Assembly: GCA_018398585.1 (NCBI GenBank)
Contig: JAGTTD010000009.1
Coordinates: 9,801,193 to 9,865,192 of the forward strand
DNA from: Simmondsia chinensis
Lineage: Eukaryota > Streptophyta > Magnoliopsida > Caryophyllales > Simmondsiaceae
DNA: 64,000 nt
Direction: 5' to 3'
Shown: positions 22,535 through 32,397 of the stretch, in pieces
Position numbering within the stretch: the stretch's first letter is position 1
How the letters are laid out: each line of letters opens with the position of its first letter
Position numbers and translations under genes: made by a program
The notes under the pieces: generated by a model
Told to the model about the DNA's origin: nothing
Seen by the model: only the letters and a program-made list of their open reading frames with translations
Databases searched by the model: none

Positions 22535-22563
22535 GGACAAGAATTTTTTCAAGGGGAAGGGAA
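22527..22563 (+). promoter_or_regulatory. N3 hairpin and polypurine tract
   Basis: ATTCTTG-AGGA-CAAGAAT (22527-22544) can fold, and AAGGGGAAGGGAA follows, touching the 3' LTR. The alternative reading ILEDKNFFKGKG in a different frame from ORF-X is the residual pol C-terminus. Confidence 0.6.
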
Positions 22564-23131
22564 CGCTATGATTCGAGAATCCAAGGATTCGAGATGTGTG
22601 GTTGAGTTGTTGTGAGCCTTTGAAGTGTTTTGTTATGTGCTAATTCTGTGCTGATATGGGCTACTGGTGTACTGCTGATCTGCATATCTGCTGCTGCTGC
22701 GTTGCTTACTGCTTGTTGATGCTGTGTTCTACTGCTGCTATTAGTTACTGCTGTTACTTGCCGTTATATTTGTGTTTTGGCGTCAATACCAAGTTTAATT
22801 GTTAGCTCGCATTAGTTCTAGATACTTCTAGATTGTTCCTAAGTTGGTTGCTTAAATGTCTAGGTTTAAAGTCTTGCATTGTGTACAAATAAGAGGATTA
22901 AAGTGTAAATCTGATCAATGAATGAAAATACAAAACAACAATCTCATTTTGAGATAAATCTTCTCTCTCATATCTAATTCTCTCTATTTCTCATCTCCTT
23001 TCCCTTCTTTCTCTCATCTACCTCTAAAACTCTACTTTCTCATCTTAATTTTCTATTCTTTCTCATCCCAAACTCTCAATTCTATCCAATTTATATTAGT
23101 TTATGTTCGAGGTTCAAGCTTGAGCGTAACA
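22564..23131 (+). repeat. N3 3' LTR
   Basis: 568 bp. The first base pair reads CG instead of TG. It ends TTGAGCGTAACA, followed by the GTTCC duplication. Confidence 0.9.
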
Positions 23132-23303
23132 GTTCCAAAAATCAGAATCTAACAGCAACTATCAGCAGCAACAGAGCAACGTGCAGCAGCATCAAAAACA
23201 GCAGCCCAATAACAGATTTTAGCCTCTTTTACCGCCAAATAGTTTTCCCGCACATTTCATCAAATTAAACTCTAGCCTGGGAGTTTCGGTTTGTAACAAT
23301 AGT

Positions 23304-24602
23304 GTGTTATAATAGATCATGTTTGGCAATTAAAACACAAAAACAATTAATTCTCAAGTTACTCAATTCCAATTAACGTAGACGAGCCAAAAAGTAAAAA
23401 ATGGCCTGAAAAGCATGATGATAAGATCTCAAAAATTGTTATTATTATTATTTTTTATGATTTTAAATTGGTTCAAAATAAAATTTAAAAAAAAAAATGA
23501 TCCGAACTGTAGAAAATAGAAAATCTTTTTATTGGCTGACGCTATGTACATCCCCATACAAGGGCTTCAAACTCTAAATGACACTAAAGCCGACTCTAAA
23601 AAATAAAATAGGACTAGTCAAGAAAACGTTTCAAAAACTTTTGTTCAAAATTGTTTTAAATGATACAAAATGCCTCTCCCACCTCTAAACGTAAAAGTTA
23701 ATTTTGTCCTCAATATTAAAAGAAATACAAAGAACAAAGCAGTAGGTGACCGATACTTCCCAAGTTTGAGGATTGCTTTTAGATGGTGAATGTTGTCATC
23801 AAGTTACCTCCAAACTTGTTTCAAAAACCTATTCAACAAAATGTACAAAAATATTGATAAATAATAAAAATTAAACGAATTAAAAGAAAAGATGTAAGGG
23901 AAGGGAAACTTGGGTTGCCTCTCAAGATGGACTTAAGTTATAGTCGTTTGCTCGAATTTTTGGCGATGATCTATCCCGTGTCCTGAAGAAGAATGGAGTT
24001 TCCTCCATCCCCCCTGAATGACAATTTTCTTCTGTGGATCTTCTTTGTACCCTTCTTTACTTGACCACCTCCACCTTCTCTAATGATGGAATCCTTGAGC
24101 TTAATGTGCCAAGAATTGATTTTCCTTATCTTTTCTGCATTTTTTCACTAAGTCATCCTTAGCTTTGAAAACCTCTAACTTTGTTAGACAAGCTCGGCAC
24201 TCTATTTCGATCACTGGTGGTCGTGGGTTGGTTAAGATGGGTTCGGTCATTGTGGCAATGAGTCAATCAGGAGGGTTATGTCACATTGAGGTGGTTTTTC
24301 TAGTGTGTCCCTATCTCTCAATGCCATGCGTTAATTTGTTCCCTTTGGTTGGCAATGATCGTTAGCTCAATATTGGCAGGCAAGGAATCTTTGGACCTCT
24401 TAGAAAGTTCCTCTAATGTAGCCCCTACTTGAGTTTCTAAATTTTGGATGGATGCTTCTTGGTTTCTTAAGATGGACCTAGTTTTTTGGGCAAAATTTCT
24501 ACTTTCATGCATGAACTCCCTAAATGTCTCTTCTAAATCATAATTCTTTTCTTGAGGTGGATGAATGGGTGACCAAGGTGCTTCTGGGTTTCTTAAGACA
24601 GA
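23304..24602 (-). pseudogene. Athila/Tat-type remnant, right piece: 3' non-coding region and gag C-terminus
   Basis: Continues 15718-16642 after N2. From 23304 to about 23950 it is noncoding, and TTGGGTTGCCTCTCAAGA near 23910 matches the text before the integrase end in the Athila element (37725). From 24602 down to about 24000 the minus strand reads the end of an Athila/Tat gag: PPQEKNYDLEETFREF, then SIQNLETQVGATLEELS and DSLPANIE, like the LE.QVGQLA and LPSNTE blocks of that family. Gag lies directly next to the 3' noncoding region, so protease and pol have been deleted. Confidence 0.55.
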
Positions 24603-24700
24603 GTACCTGATACGGTGGAAGGGAAAACCTATTGAAGAAAGAAGCTGGATTGATGAAGAAGACCTCCTTGATAGGGAGAAGGTGAAGACTGAGTCGAAGA
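24603..24700 (+). pseudogene. gypsy chromodomain fragment
   Basis: The plus strand reads EYLIRWKGKPIEERSWIDEE, the YLV.WKG and E.TWE pattern of integrase-linked chromodomains, followed by a short basic tail. It starts abruptly at the gag end on the left. Only this C-terminal exon-sized piece of a pol gene remains. Confidence 0.6.
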
Positions 24701-25440
24701 CCTCCCTAAATGTCATTATCCTAGGCTTGCCCAGTGTCTGCGACCCCTTGACAAGTCGCAAGGTGTGCTGAGGCCCTTGCACATGGCCTCGGGCCAGAGC
24801 GCAAGCCCAGGTGCACAGCCTTAGGCTAGTGTTCGTGTCCCTGCTCACTTCCCGGGTCGCGCCCCACGTCGGGTGCCAGTGCAGGTCCTTGGGCCCGTAC
24901 GCGTCCCCCTGCGAGAGTCCCACCGCCCGCCCCGGGCCTACCATAGGGTCCGTGACACTGCCGGTTTTTCTTATTTTTGTTTGACACAATAGGGCGTCTT
25001 GCATGTCGTCCCTGTGGGTCCTAGGATAGCCTTATGTATATAGTAGCTTAGGAAATTTTTAGTTTCTTTTTATCTTTTGTCCTCTTCAAAAATAGGAGTG
25101 TATGATTGCAGAGACCCCTTGTGGTTTCCTCCTGTCAGGGGTATAGAGTCAAGTTTTGTATATATATGGGGGAGAGTCCATTCAACTTGTAAACCTCATA
25201 TCCATTGTATGCTTTGTTAATGAATACAAATTTCCTTCTTTTCAAGCTTTGTGTTCATGTGTGATTGTTTGTCGTGCACTTGAGTGGGAGTTGCAGCGCC
25301 ACATTCGCACACCCGACGTCCCGGGACCTAGAAGGTCTTAGACCGCTGTGCGCTCAAAGTGATCTATAACGCGGGCTTGCGCGTTGTCCTTAGTGAACAA
25401 CGCATGCCGCACGGCTCCTAGTTCCTCGGACCGTGACACC
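24701..25440 (+). repeat. GC-rich, LTR-like block after the chromodomain
   Basis: Position after a pol C-terminus suggests a 3' LTR. It contains GGTCCGTGACACTGCCGG at about 24948 and ends near GGACCGTGACACC at 25430-25442. It has a TATATATA block (about 25158) and an AT-rich middle. The outer GC-rich parts contrast with the rest of the window. No polypurine tract, duplication or partner LTR was found. Confidence 0.35.
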
Positions 25441-25449
25441 AAGCATGCC

Positions 25450-26020
25450 ACAAATCTAAAGACTCAACAATATGAGAAGAAATAGATGCATCCTTCATCA
25501 CATCAGTTACAAAGAGACCAGCATTACATTAAGAAGTAGATTCCTACGCACTTTAAGAGCATGCAGCACATTCAACAAACACAGAATTCTTCAAGGGTTG
25601 AGTTTAAAGAGGACCTTTCCCTTGCCCAATATAGGGACAACACTAGAATTGCCCATCTATACCTTCTCCCCATCAGTGGCTTTCTCATATTCATAGAATA
25701 GGTCCTTATTAGTGTAGATGTGCCTCGTGGCACAAATATCTACAACCCACTTGATCGTGTTATCAACCATATTCACCTAGAAGATCATGGAAACAAACAC
25801 GTCTCCTTCCTCAATGAGATTAGCCCGGGGCCTATGTTCTATGTGCTTTCCAAGTCCGAGTCCCTTCTTGCAGTTCCTCGAGGTCTGGCCAATGTTGCCA
25901 CAGATCTAGCACGTTCCTTGACTCCTCTTTTAGCCATCATCATCATTATCCATTGGCCTCTTTTCTCGAGATTCGCCTTCCTTGCTGCTAGAGCCTTCCT
26001 CTCGAGCATTCTTGCATAGG
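25450..26020 (-). pseudogene. Ty1/copia gag end and protease start, decayed
   Basis: Reading leftward on the minus strand there is a zinc-knuckle-like text near 25900 (ICGNIGQTSRNC, with the GH position as GQ). Further left comes ICATRHIYTNKDLF, where the copia protease D-S/T-G-A site reads D/I-C-A-T. Then come SSVVPILGKGKV and LLNVLHALKVRRNL. The order and wording fit copia gag-protease. Several frameshifts are present. Confidence 0.65.
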
Positions 26021-26404
26021 GACGAATTTTAAAAATTTTTAGGATTTAAAATTCCTAATTTTAAACCTAAAGTTCATTTAAAATTTCTATGCACAACTTC
26101 CCATATCTCTTTTGTGGTTTACAAATTACCATAGATTTGGCAAAGAGGTGCTCTCATATAATAGAGAATCATCCCTCTACAAGTACGGCTGTCTTTCTCA
26201 AAATATTTATTGGACCTTGATGGGGCTCTATCATTAAATAGGGTTATTAATTTGGTCTTGGAAGAACCCCATCTTATTAGCCAACATCTTGTATCCTTCC
26301 ATTCATGGGCTCCATTTTAGATATATCACAAATGATAAAGCCAACATGAGTCATATGATGATTACTCATTATATTAAAGGACAAAGATATTTGGAGAAAC
26401 AGAG
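26021..26404. other. uncharacterised spacer
   Basis: AT-rich; CTATCATTAAATAGGGTTATTAAT near 26230 has no match I can place. It lies between the copia gag and an LTR of another copia unit, but no PBS is visible at the LTR edge. Confidence 0.4.
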
Positions 26405-27380
26405 TGAACGAGTGAATAAAATATCTCTTTATTATAATGAACTTGATCTCAAGATTACAAAAACGATGAAGAAAATGACTTTGAACAAAACAACAAAAGG
26501 AAACGAATAGACCGAAGAAATTGTCGCGGTGTGGAGAAGCTACTATCCTAAGTCATTTATGTCCCCCACAGAGGTACAATGGGATGAAGTACATTCTAAC
26601 CCGTAGGGTTAACACGGCTCCTACCTCAGTAGTGTAATCCAAGGAGATGGGTTGGAGTATGCCCCAAAATTCTCAGTAATGGAGAACAGGAAAGAAAGAA
26701 AATATGGAGCAAGAAAGCCGTGAAGAAGGAAGATTTTTTTTTCTATGAAAATTCTATTTCAGCATGTCTAGAATAGAACCATACAAGACCATATTTATAG
26801 AGCTAATTTCTTGCTCATTAAGGAAAATATCATGGCAAATAATCTGTCTCAAATAAAGAAAGTGGCAGAAATGGGAATCTAAAAATCGGGTCAGTTATGA
26901 GGAAAGACAATTTATGAAAGAGCGGAAAAAGACATAATCAAAACGTACAGTAGAGCTTGAGCTTGTAGCCTCGAGCCTTGAGGAAGGTTACATAGAAGTA
27001 CCTCAAGACAACACCCTAAGGTCCACTTTGGATGGACAACATAAGCTTGAGCCAAAGGCCTTGAGCACTACCCAAAATAAGGACACAACTTAAGTTGATT
27101 TATGACAACTAAACAAATACCAAGGTCATAAACACAAAAGTCCGGGCAAGAAAAACGTCCACACCATACACTGCGACGCGCCGATTTGACAAGGCCAGGC
27201 GGGGGTGCGTGCTCGCTTTTGATGTTCACGAAACCCACTTTAGGCGCCTCAAGACTTTACCGAGCACAATAATAAGGGGATATATAAAAAAAAAACTCTC
27301 CTCATTTAGATTTTTAATGTGGGATAAAGGGCTTTTTGCAAGACTCCAAAATTGAAGAACAATCCCTCTAAATTCCAACA
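26405..27380 (-). repeat. copia LTR, antisense (first of two)
   Basis: About 976 bp ending CTAAATTCCAACA. It aligns by eye along its length with the split LTR 27822-33149. Shared blocks are CTTAAGTCATTTATGYCCC, CTAGGGTTAACGC-like text, CAGGATA/GAAAG, GAGCGAAAAA, CTCGAGCCT, and AATAATAAGGGGATATATA. The left edge is approximate, and neither a PBS nor a polypurine tract is obvious, so it may be a solo LTR or a damaged 5' LTR. Confidence 0.6.
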
Positions 27381-27821
27381 ATTAACACTAATATATTTGG
27401 TTAGATTCTTACTAAAATTCAGCAAACTTTAATGTGTGGTATCTAAGCGATAAAATATTCAATTTCAGGCTTATATAGATTGAAATGTCAGGATAGGTGA
27501 TAAATGTCAAAAACCTCAGTATTAGTAATAATTTCACAATCACAAGAAGTCTAGATAATTTCAAATATATTATGTTACGACTTATATTGTCCTATGATTA
27601 TGTATAAGATGACTGGTAGAAGATAATTCCTCTAAAACAAACAAGAAATATCCCAATGTGACAACATGCAACCGAAAAATCCAACGGGAGTTGCATTTTT
27701 CCAGGAAAACCTTTTCCAATGGAAAATGTTTTCTAAGTGAAGAGGACTTTCTTTGAAACAAACAGGGCCTTATTGTTCGAACTTCCATGACGGGTCAACA
27801 CATGTCAGTTTGACCACAGAG
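27381..27821. other. spacer between two copia LTRs
   Basis: 440 bp, AT-rich, no frame. It includes TTTTCCAGGAAAACCTTTTCCAATGG near 27696, a small imperfect palindrome. Origin unknown. Confidence 0.4.
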
Positions 27822-28487
27822 TGTTGGTGTAATAGGTGAATAAGCAACCAAAATATAATTGTTTTATATTGATTTCGAGACTACAAGGAAGATGAAAGAA
27901 ACAACTTTAAAGGGATTAACAAAAGGGAAAGAATTGACTATAGAAATTGCCATGCCATGGAGAATCCACTGCCTTAAGTCATTTATGCCCCACAAAGGTA
28001 GATGGGATGAACGGCACTTTGACCCCTAGGGTTAACGCAGCACCCATCTCAACAGTGTGCTCCAAGGAGATGAGTCAGAGTAAGCTCCAACTTGCTTAGT
28101 AACAGAGGACAGGATATTTGAGAGAAAAACAGCGACGTGAAGAAGAAGGAGAATTTTTAAAATATTTCGTATATAATTTTGTGTTTTACAAAAACATGAA
28201 GGATAGTATTTATGTAGCAAAATACATGGAGGTTAAGTAAAAGATCTTGTCAAAGAATCCATCTCGAATATGGAAATTGGCGGATATGGGACAGCCTAAA
28301 AATCTGGTCAGTTGTGGAAAAAATCAATTGAGAAAAGAGCGAAAAAAGAGGTGGCCAAAACATGTACTCGAGCTCGAGCTTGGAGGCTCGAGCCTCAAGC
28401 CTGGACTGTGGACAAGTGTTCAAGGTAGTACCCTCAAGGTTCATTAAAGAAGACACCTCGAGCTCGAGGTTAGTTAAAGGAGAAACC

Positions 28488-28910
28488 CGTTACGATTCTC
28501 AAAGTAGGGGGCATATGAAATAAAGTAAATGTAATAAGGCGTGGAATCGAGCCTATTGAGTTATAATAGCTAGTTGACATTGTAATTAGTAGCTTAAGCT
28601 TTGGTGAAGTCATGTAATAAGTGAGGTCTAGAGCTTAGGTGGTCAATGCCGGTCAATAGTGGCGGCTTGTGAGTGATTGGTGGCTATAGCATGAGTTAGA
28701 TGCAATGTAATAGATCATATTATGTAAGTAGTATAAATAGTAAGGCTTAGGCTTGTATTCTCATAACTTTGATGAATGAATTGATATCTTTGATATCGTC
28801 TCTAATTTCTCATCCCCTTTCACTTCTCCCTCTCATCTAAACCTTATATTCTTTCTCATCTCATACTCTCTTATCCTAGCTTACGTTGTGAATTAACCAC
28901 AAACGTAACA
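28488..28910 (+). repeat. N4 5' LTR
   Basis: CGTTACGATTCTC (first base T changed to C) to CACAAACGTAACA. Its boundaries were set by comparison with the 3' copy and the duplication. Confidence 0.95.
28732..28739 (+). promoter_or_regulatory. TATA box of N4 5' LTR
   Basis: TATAAATA, conserved in the 3' LTR (32642) and in N1. About 40 bases downstream, CTCATAACTTTGATGAATGAA is conserved among the family LTRs and probably marks the transcript start region. Confidence 0.55.
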
Positions 28911-28912
28911 AT

Positions 28913-28925
28913 TGGTATCAGAGCC
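28913..28925 (+). other. N4 primer binding site
   Basis: TGGTATCAGAGCC, a perfect initiator Met tRNA type, two bases after the LTR. Confidence 0.95.
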
Positions 28926-29922
28926 TTGATTTGGCTTCCGAATCAAGCTCATATTTGGAAAGAAATTACAAAATACGATTAATTGTATTGCAATTAATCA
29001 ATAAAAAAAACAATTGTGTTACAAATCTAATTCAGAATTTGTGATCAGAATTCAAATCTTAAATTGGAAGTGATATTGGCGATTACTTCACTGGTTTCAG
29101 CAAGGCCTGGGAAGTTGATTCCGGTTGGGAATTAAAGTGATCATTTTACATTGAAGGAGGTTCAATTGATCAGTATTGTTGAGTATATTCAACATCAAGC
29201 GGATTCAGATTGAATTTCAAAAGAATCGACCAAGCAAATTGCTGCAGAAGTTGAGTGCAGAAGCAATATTTAGTTGCTGAAGTTGAGTGCTGAGCTAACT
29301 ATCCTTGATCAATATTTCACCTGAATCTGCTCAGGAGAAGACAAAATTGAGTTATATGATCCACATTATACTTGATCCTCATCAGAGTAGCAGAAAATCA
29401 TCTAAAGGGAGGTTTAATCAGATTCTACAACTCAGAAATTGAAGTTGAGGTACCTGTTTCTGAGCTGCAATTCAAACTCGAATCAAATATGCTTTTCTTG
29501 CTTAATTGTGATGAAATTGTGTTGATAAGCTTAGAAGTGGTGAGAATTCGTCAGATTCTGTGTTGATTCTTAAGAATTTTATGTATCGAGAACTCTGACA
29601 ACATGGGCGAATTCTGACAGTAGAAAGGAGAAACGAAAATTGTTGAAACCTGATTTCGTTCGTAAAGTTCGCTTTAGGTATTGTGTTGAGGACTTGATTA
29701 TGAGCTAAATCAGAGCTTAATTTAGAAGTTTAGGTCGAATTACTCAACTAACATTGCGGTTAGGGTTTGTTCGAGTTCCTCTGTTCGAATCGCGTCAGTT
29801 AGGGTTGGAATCCAAGGTGATTCTTAAAACTGATCTTGAAATCCAGATAATTGTCGATCTTAACAATACTTGGTGCTGCAGTTAACTCGAAAATCATTCA
29901 GTGTGAAGTTTAAAGAGCGATT
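28926..29922 (+). other. N4 leader
   Basis: 1 kb without a sustained frame. GTTAGGGTTTGTTCGAG near 29759 corresponds to TTAGGGTTTG boxes in the leaders of N1 and N3. Packaging or translation signals may reside here, but none can be named. Confidence 0.5.
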
Positions 29923-31605
29923 ATGGATGCTTATGATGCAACAATTCCGGATTGGTTGAAGACAATGTGTGATCAATTCCAGAAATCTAATGCTGAATGG
30001 ATACAGCAAATGAACCAGCAAAACAACGTGAAGATTGGACAGCAAGCTCAGCCGATTGTAGTGGAGAGAACTGATCAGATCATTTTTCAATCACAAAATT
30101 TGGAGGATTGGATTAACAAGCGTTGGGATCGGGGTAGGGAGGAAATTGAAGTGAAATTAGCTGAGATTCAAGAACAATGTCGAAGGACAAACTGTTCTGC
30201 AGTAGCTGAAGTGCACATTGTGGAGCCACTTAATGTAGTTGAAGAAGAATTGGATCAAGGTAATGCCGTAGTTGATGAACACGAGTTGGATGAACCTGAG
30301 GTTGAACGTGATGATCTTTATAAAGACTCTTTGCTAGAGTTAGAGTATTTTGAAGAGGATGAGCCACAGTATGACATGCTTCTAGAATGGGAGTACGATT
30401 TTCATGTCATGGGAATGATAAAGAGTGCAAAGAGTAAAGTGAAGAAGAATCATCTTAACGGCGCATTGAAAGAATTTTGGGAAACAAAGAAGATTACAAA
30501 GAAGAAATTGAAGCATAAAGTTGTGTTGCAACCTATGAGGTTTGATGATCAACAAAATTTAACTCAAGATGCTGCTTCTACTAATGTACATGCTGGTACA
30601 CAAGCTTCAGTTATGTATGCTGGTGTACAAGGGGTAGTTGCTGCAGATTTTGTGATTCCAACCAAAATAATTGATGCCACTGCTGAGATTTCATTGCAAA
30701 CATCTCCAAATCTGTTAAGTATTATCCCATGGCAAGCTTATATGCAGAATGGAGGCACATTCTCTGTTGGGCAATGTCATTCGGTTAAAAAGACAGTTGT
30801 TGCTGCGGCAGTATCATCAAATGCAGAGCAGGGCGTGTCTAAGTTCACTTTTGGTCATGATGGAGTGTTAACTTGGGCCCAGAACAACATCATCTTGGAG
30901 GTTGAGCAAGGTCTCTTGTGTTGGGTGAGAGATTACAAGTGTATAGTGGCTGAAATGTACTATCGGCATGTTGATCGGCAAGTTCGGCACGATCTATTCG
31001 TTCTTTTGAGTAGAATTATGACTTATCCAAGTGCAAAATTTTGTGATAAGTTGCCTCCTGATCCGGGAGAAGACTCTCAAGACTATAGGAAGCTGAGGGG
31101 AGTCGAATTTTTGTTGAAAAGAAGCACTCTAGCAGCAAGGCTGCATTTCAAGGTTCATGGCACCCAAAATCTAGTTCATAGGCAAACAATTGAGCTGAGG
31201 GATGTGTACACATGTTGTAATGTGGGAAGACAGACTTTTTATCTGATCCACATCAGTTCAAGGGGTGATTTAGGTGTTGTAATTGGTGCTAGCAGACCAT
31301 TTGGTCCAGGAAAGAATAAATTACAGGTTTTGGAGGATGTTGAACATGCTTGGGGAGATTCTTCACTGTCAGTTGTGAATGAGCTGTTCAGATTTGGTTT
31401 GATTGGTGCTATTATGTCTTTTAGAAGATGTAATAACTTGTTCACTTCAAGTAGCTTCTGCATGGACATACACCAAGCTGCAATATGTCATTATGAGCTG
31501 CATCAGGTTGGTTTTGCTGAGCTTCTAGATTCTGCAGCTGCTTGGGTGAAATTAGGAAGCAATCTAGGATCTATTGAGCATGTCATGAATTGGTTCAGTA
31601 AGTGA
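29923..31605 (+). CDS. ORF-X of N4, 560 codons
   Basis: The longest intact copy of the family protein. A charged N-terminus (MDAYDATIPDWLKTM, then a Gln/Asn-rich coiled part) leads to an acidic stretch at residues 105-148. The core at about 149-215 has QYDMLLEWEYDFHVMGMI, AKSKVKKNHL, and KKKLKHKVVLQPMRFDDQQ. GTFSVGQCHSVKK lies near residue 277. The HADRQ module is near 345-385 (YRHVDRQVRHDLF, YPSAKFCDKLPPDPGED) and FLLKRSTLAARLHFKV near 400. HYELHQVGFAELL lies near the end. I see no signal peptide, zinc knuckle, protease, RT or integrase motif. It may replace gag or act on RNA, but this is speculation. It ends at TGA 31603-31605, and the frame stays open after it. Confidence 0.75.
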   Translation: MDAYDATIPDWLKTMCDQFQKSNAEWIQQMNQQNNVKIGQQAQPIVVERTDQIIFQSQNLEDWINKRWDRGREEIEVKLAEIQEQCRRTNCSAVAEVHIVEPLNVVEEELDQGNAVVDEHELDEPEVERDDLYKDSLLELEYFEEDEPQYDMLLEWEYDFHVMGMIKSAKSKVKKNHLNGALKEFWETKKITKKKLKHKVVLQPMRFDDQQNLTQDAASTNVHAGTQASVMYAGVQGVVAADFVIPTKIIDATAEISLQTSPNLLSIIPWQAYMQNGGTFSVGQCHSVKKTVVAAAVSSNAEQGVSKFTFGHDGVLTWAQNNIILEVEQGLLCWVRDYKCIVAEMYYRHVDRQVRHDLFVLLSRIMTYPSAKFCDKLPPDPGEDSQDYRKLRGVEFLLKRSTLAARLHFKVHGTQNLVHRQTIELRDVYTCCNVGRQTFYLIHISSRGDLGVVIGASRPFGPGKNKLQVLEDVEHAWGDSSLSVVNELFRFGLIGAIMSFRRCNNLFTSSSFCMDIHQAAICHYELHQVGFAELLDSAAAWVKLGSNLGSIEHVMNWFSK

Positions 31606-32049
31606 TTGTGGGAGCTGAATAAGTTGGAAGTTACTGCTGCAGAGCATGTTAAATCAGCAAGAAATGAGATCCCAGTAGCTAATATGCACTTTCGGCATGC
31701 TGATCGGCAAGATCAGGATGATTTATTTCCTTTTTCAAAGGGATTTTTGATTTATCTAAGTGCAAACATGAATGTTAAGCCTCCTCCTAAACCGGGTGAA
31801 GAATTTCAAGGCTTTAAGAAGTTGAGACAATTGGAACTTGTGACTCAAGCTACTAATGTGCATTTCAGGCCATCGAACAGCAAGAGAAACCTTGGGCTGA
31901 GTAAAAAGAAGTTCAGGTATTACAAAGTCTGGATGGAAGCTGTGATTGGTGCCAAGCTGATGTGCTTTGATCTGGGTAGACCTCCGGATGAGTGCTCCTC
32001 TTCAAATGCAAGCAATGACAACAGGACCCTGGGCTGTGTAATGTGCTGA
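31606..32049 (+). CDS. in-frame continuation of N4 ORF-X after a TGA
   Basis: 147 codons in the same frame as the preceding 560, ending at TGA (32047-32049). It contains a second HADRQ module (MHFRHADRQDQDDLF, then KPPPKPGE and FKKLR) and the family C-terminal motif CFDLGRPPDE. Because sister copies carry these parts, the full protein was probably about 708 residues and the TGA is a nonsense mutation. Readthrough cannot be excluded from sequence alone. Confidence 0.65.
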   Translation: MWELNKLEVTAAEHVKSARNEIPVANMHFRHADRQDQDDLFPFSKGFLIYLSANMNVKPPPKPGEEFQGFKKLRQLELVTQATNVHFRPSNSKRNLGLSKKKFRYYKVWMEAVIGAKLMCFDLGRPPDECSSSNASNDNRTLGCVMC

Positions 32050-32358
32050 TTCTGTTGTTGATTTGCTGCAGCCGGGTGCTCTGTTGCATTAGTTACCATT
32101 GCTGCTGTTAGATTGATGATTTAAGGCTGTTTGTGTTGATTAGTTTATCGAGTGATGCGTGGATATATGTGCTGCAACACGAGTATTGTATGTTAGGATG
32201 GTTAAAATCTGTTATGCTGTTCTTCTGCTGCTGTTGCGCTCTTGCTGCTGCTGATGTTCTGCTGCTGTCATGCTGCGTACTGATGTTAGTTGTTGTTTGG
32301 TAGTTAAGTCATGATGTATTAGTTTGGCATTTGTTCTTCAAGCTTCAACTTCCTTCTT

Positions 32359-32397
32359 GATTCTTGGGGACAAGAATCTTGTAAAGGGGGGGAGTAT
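32359..32397 (+). promoter_or_regulatory. N4 hairpin and polypurine tract
   Basis: GATTCTTG-GGGA-CAAGAATC (32359-32378) has 8-bp arms, followed by AAAGGGGGGGAG just before the 3' LTR. The same arrangement occurs in N2, N3 and N5. Confidence 0.65.

Larger units (their letters stand above)
20060..23131 (+). mobile_element. N3: 3.07-kb non-autonomous LTR element nested in N2
   Basis: LTRs 20060-20625 and 22564-23131, PBS at 20628, polypurine tract at 22551-22563. A perfect target-site duplication GTTCC lies at 20055-20059 and 23132-23136. The 1.9-kb internal region has only ORF-X. It must be younger than N2 because it interrupts the N2 LTR. Confidence 0.92.
16643..23298 (-). mobile_element. N2: non-autonomous LTR element, minus strand, with N3 nested in its 5' LTR
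   Basis: The LTRs at 16643-17131 and 19733-23298 both have a net length of 489 bp once N3 is removed. The antisense PBS is at 19719-19731 and the antisense polypurine tract at 17132-17143. The flanks are AAAGT (16638-16642) and ATAGT (23299-23303), a target-site duplication with one mismatch. The net element is about 3.6 kb. It encodes one long ORF-X frame and no reverse transcriptase, RNase H or integrase. Confidence 0.85.
19733..23298 (-). repeat. N2 5' LTR, split by N3
   Basis: Pieces 19733-20059 and 23137-23298 together match 16643-17131 almost base for base and give the same 489-bp length. The break falls in GTTTGG/TTCC, where the N3 duplication GTTCC lies. Confidence 0.85.

Noticed and set aside
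24603..25004. Upper half of a 228-codon minus-strand frame
   Set aside because: Only the part left of 24603 matches gag. The right half is antisense to the plus-strand chromodomain and GC-rich block, so it is a chance extension.
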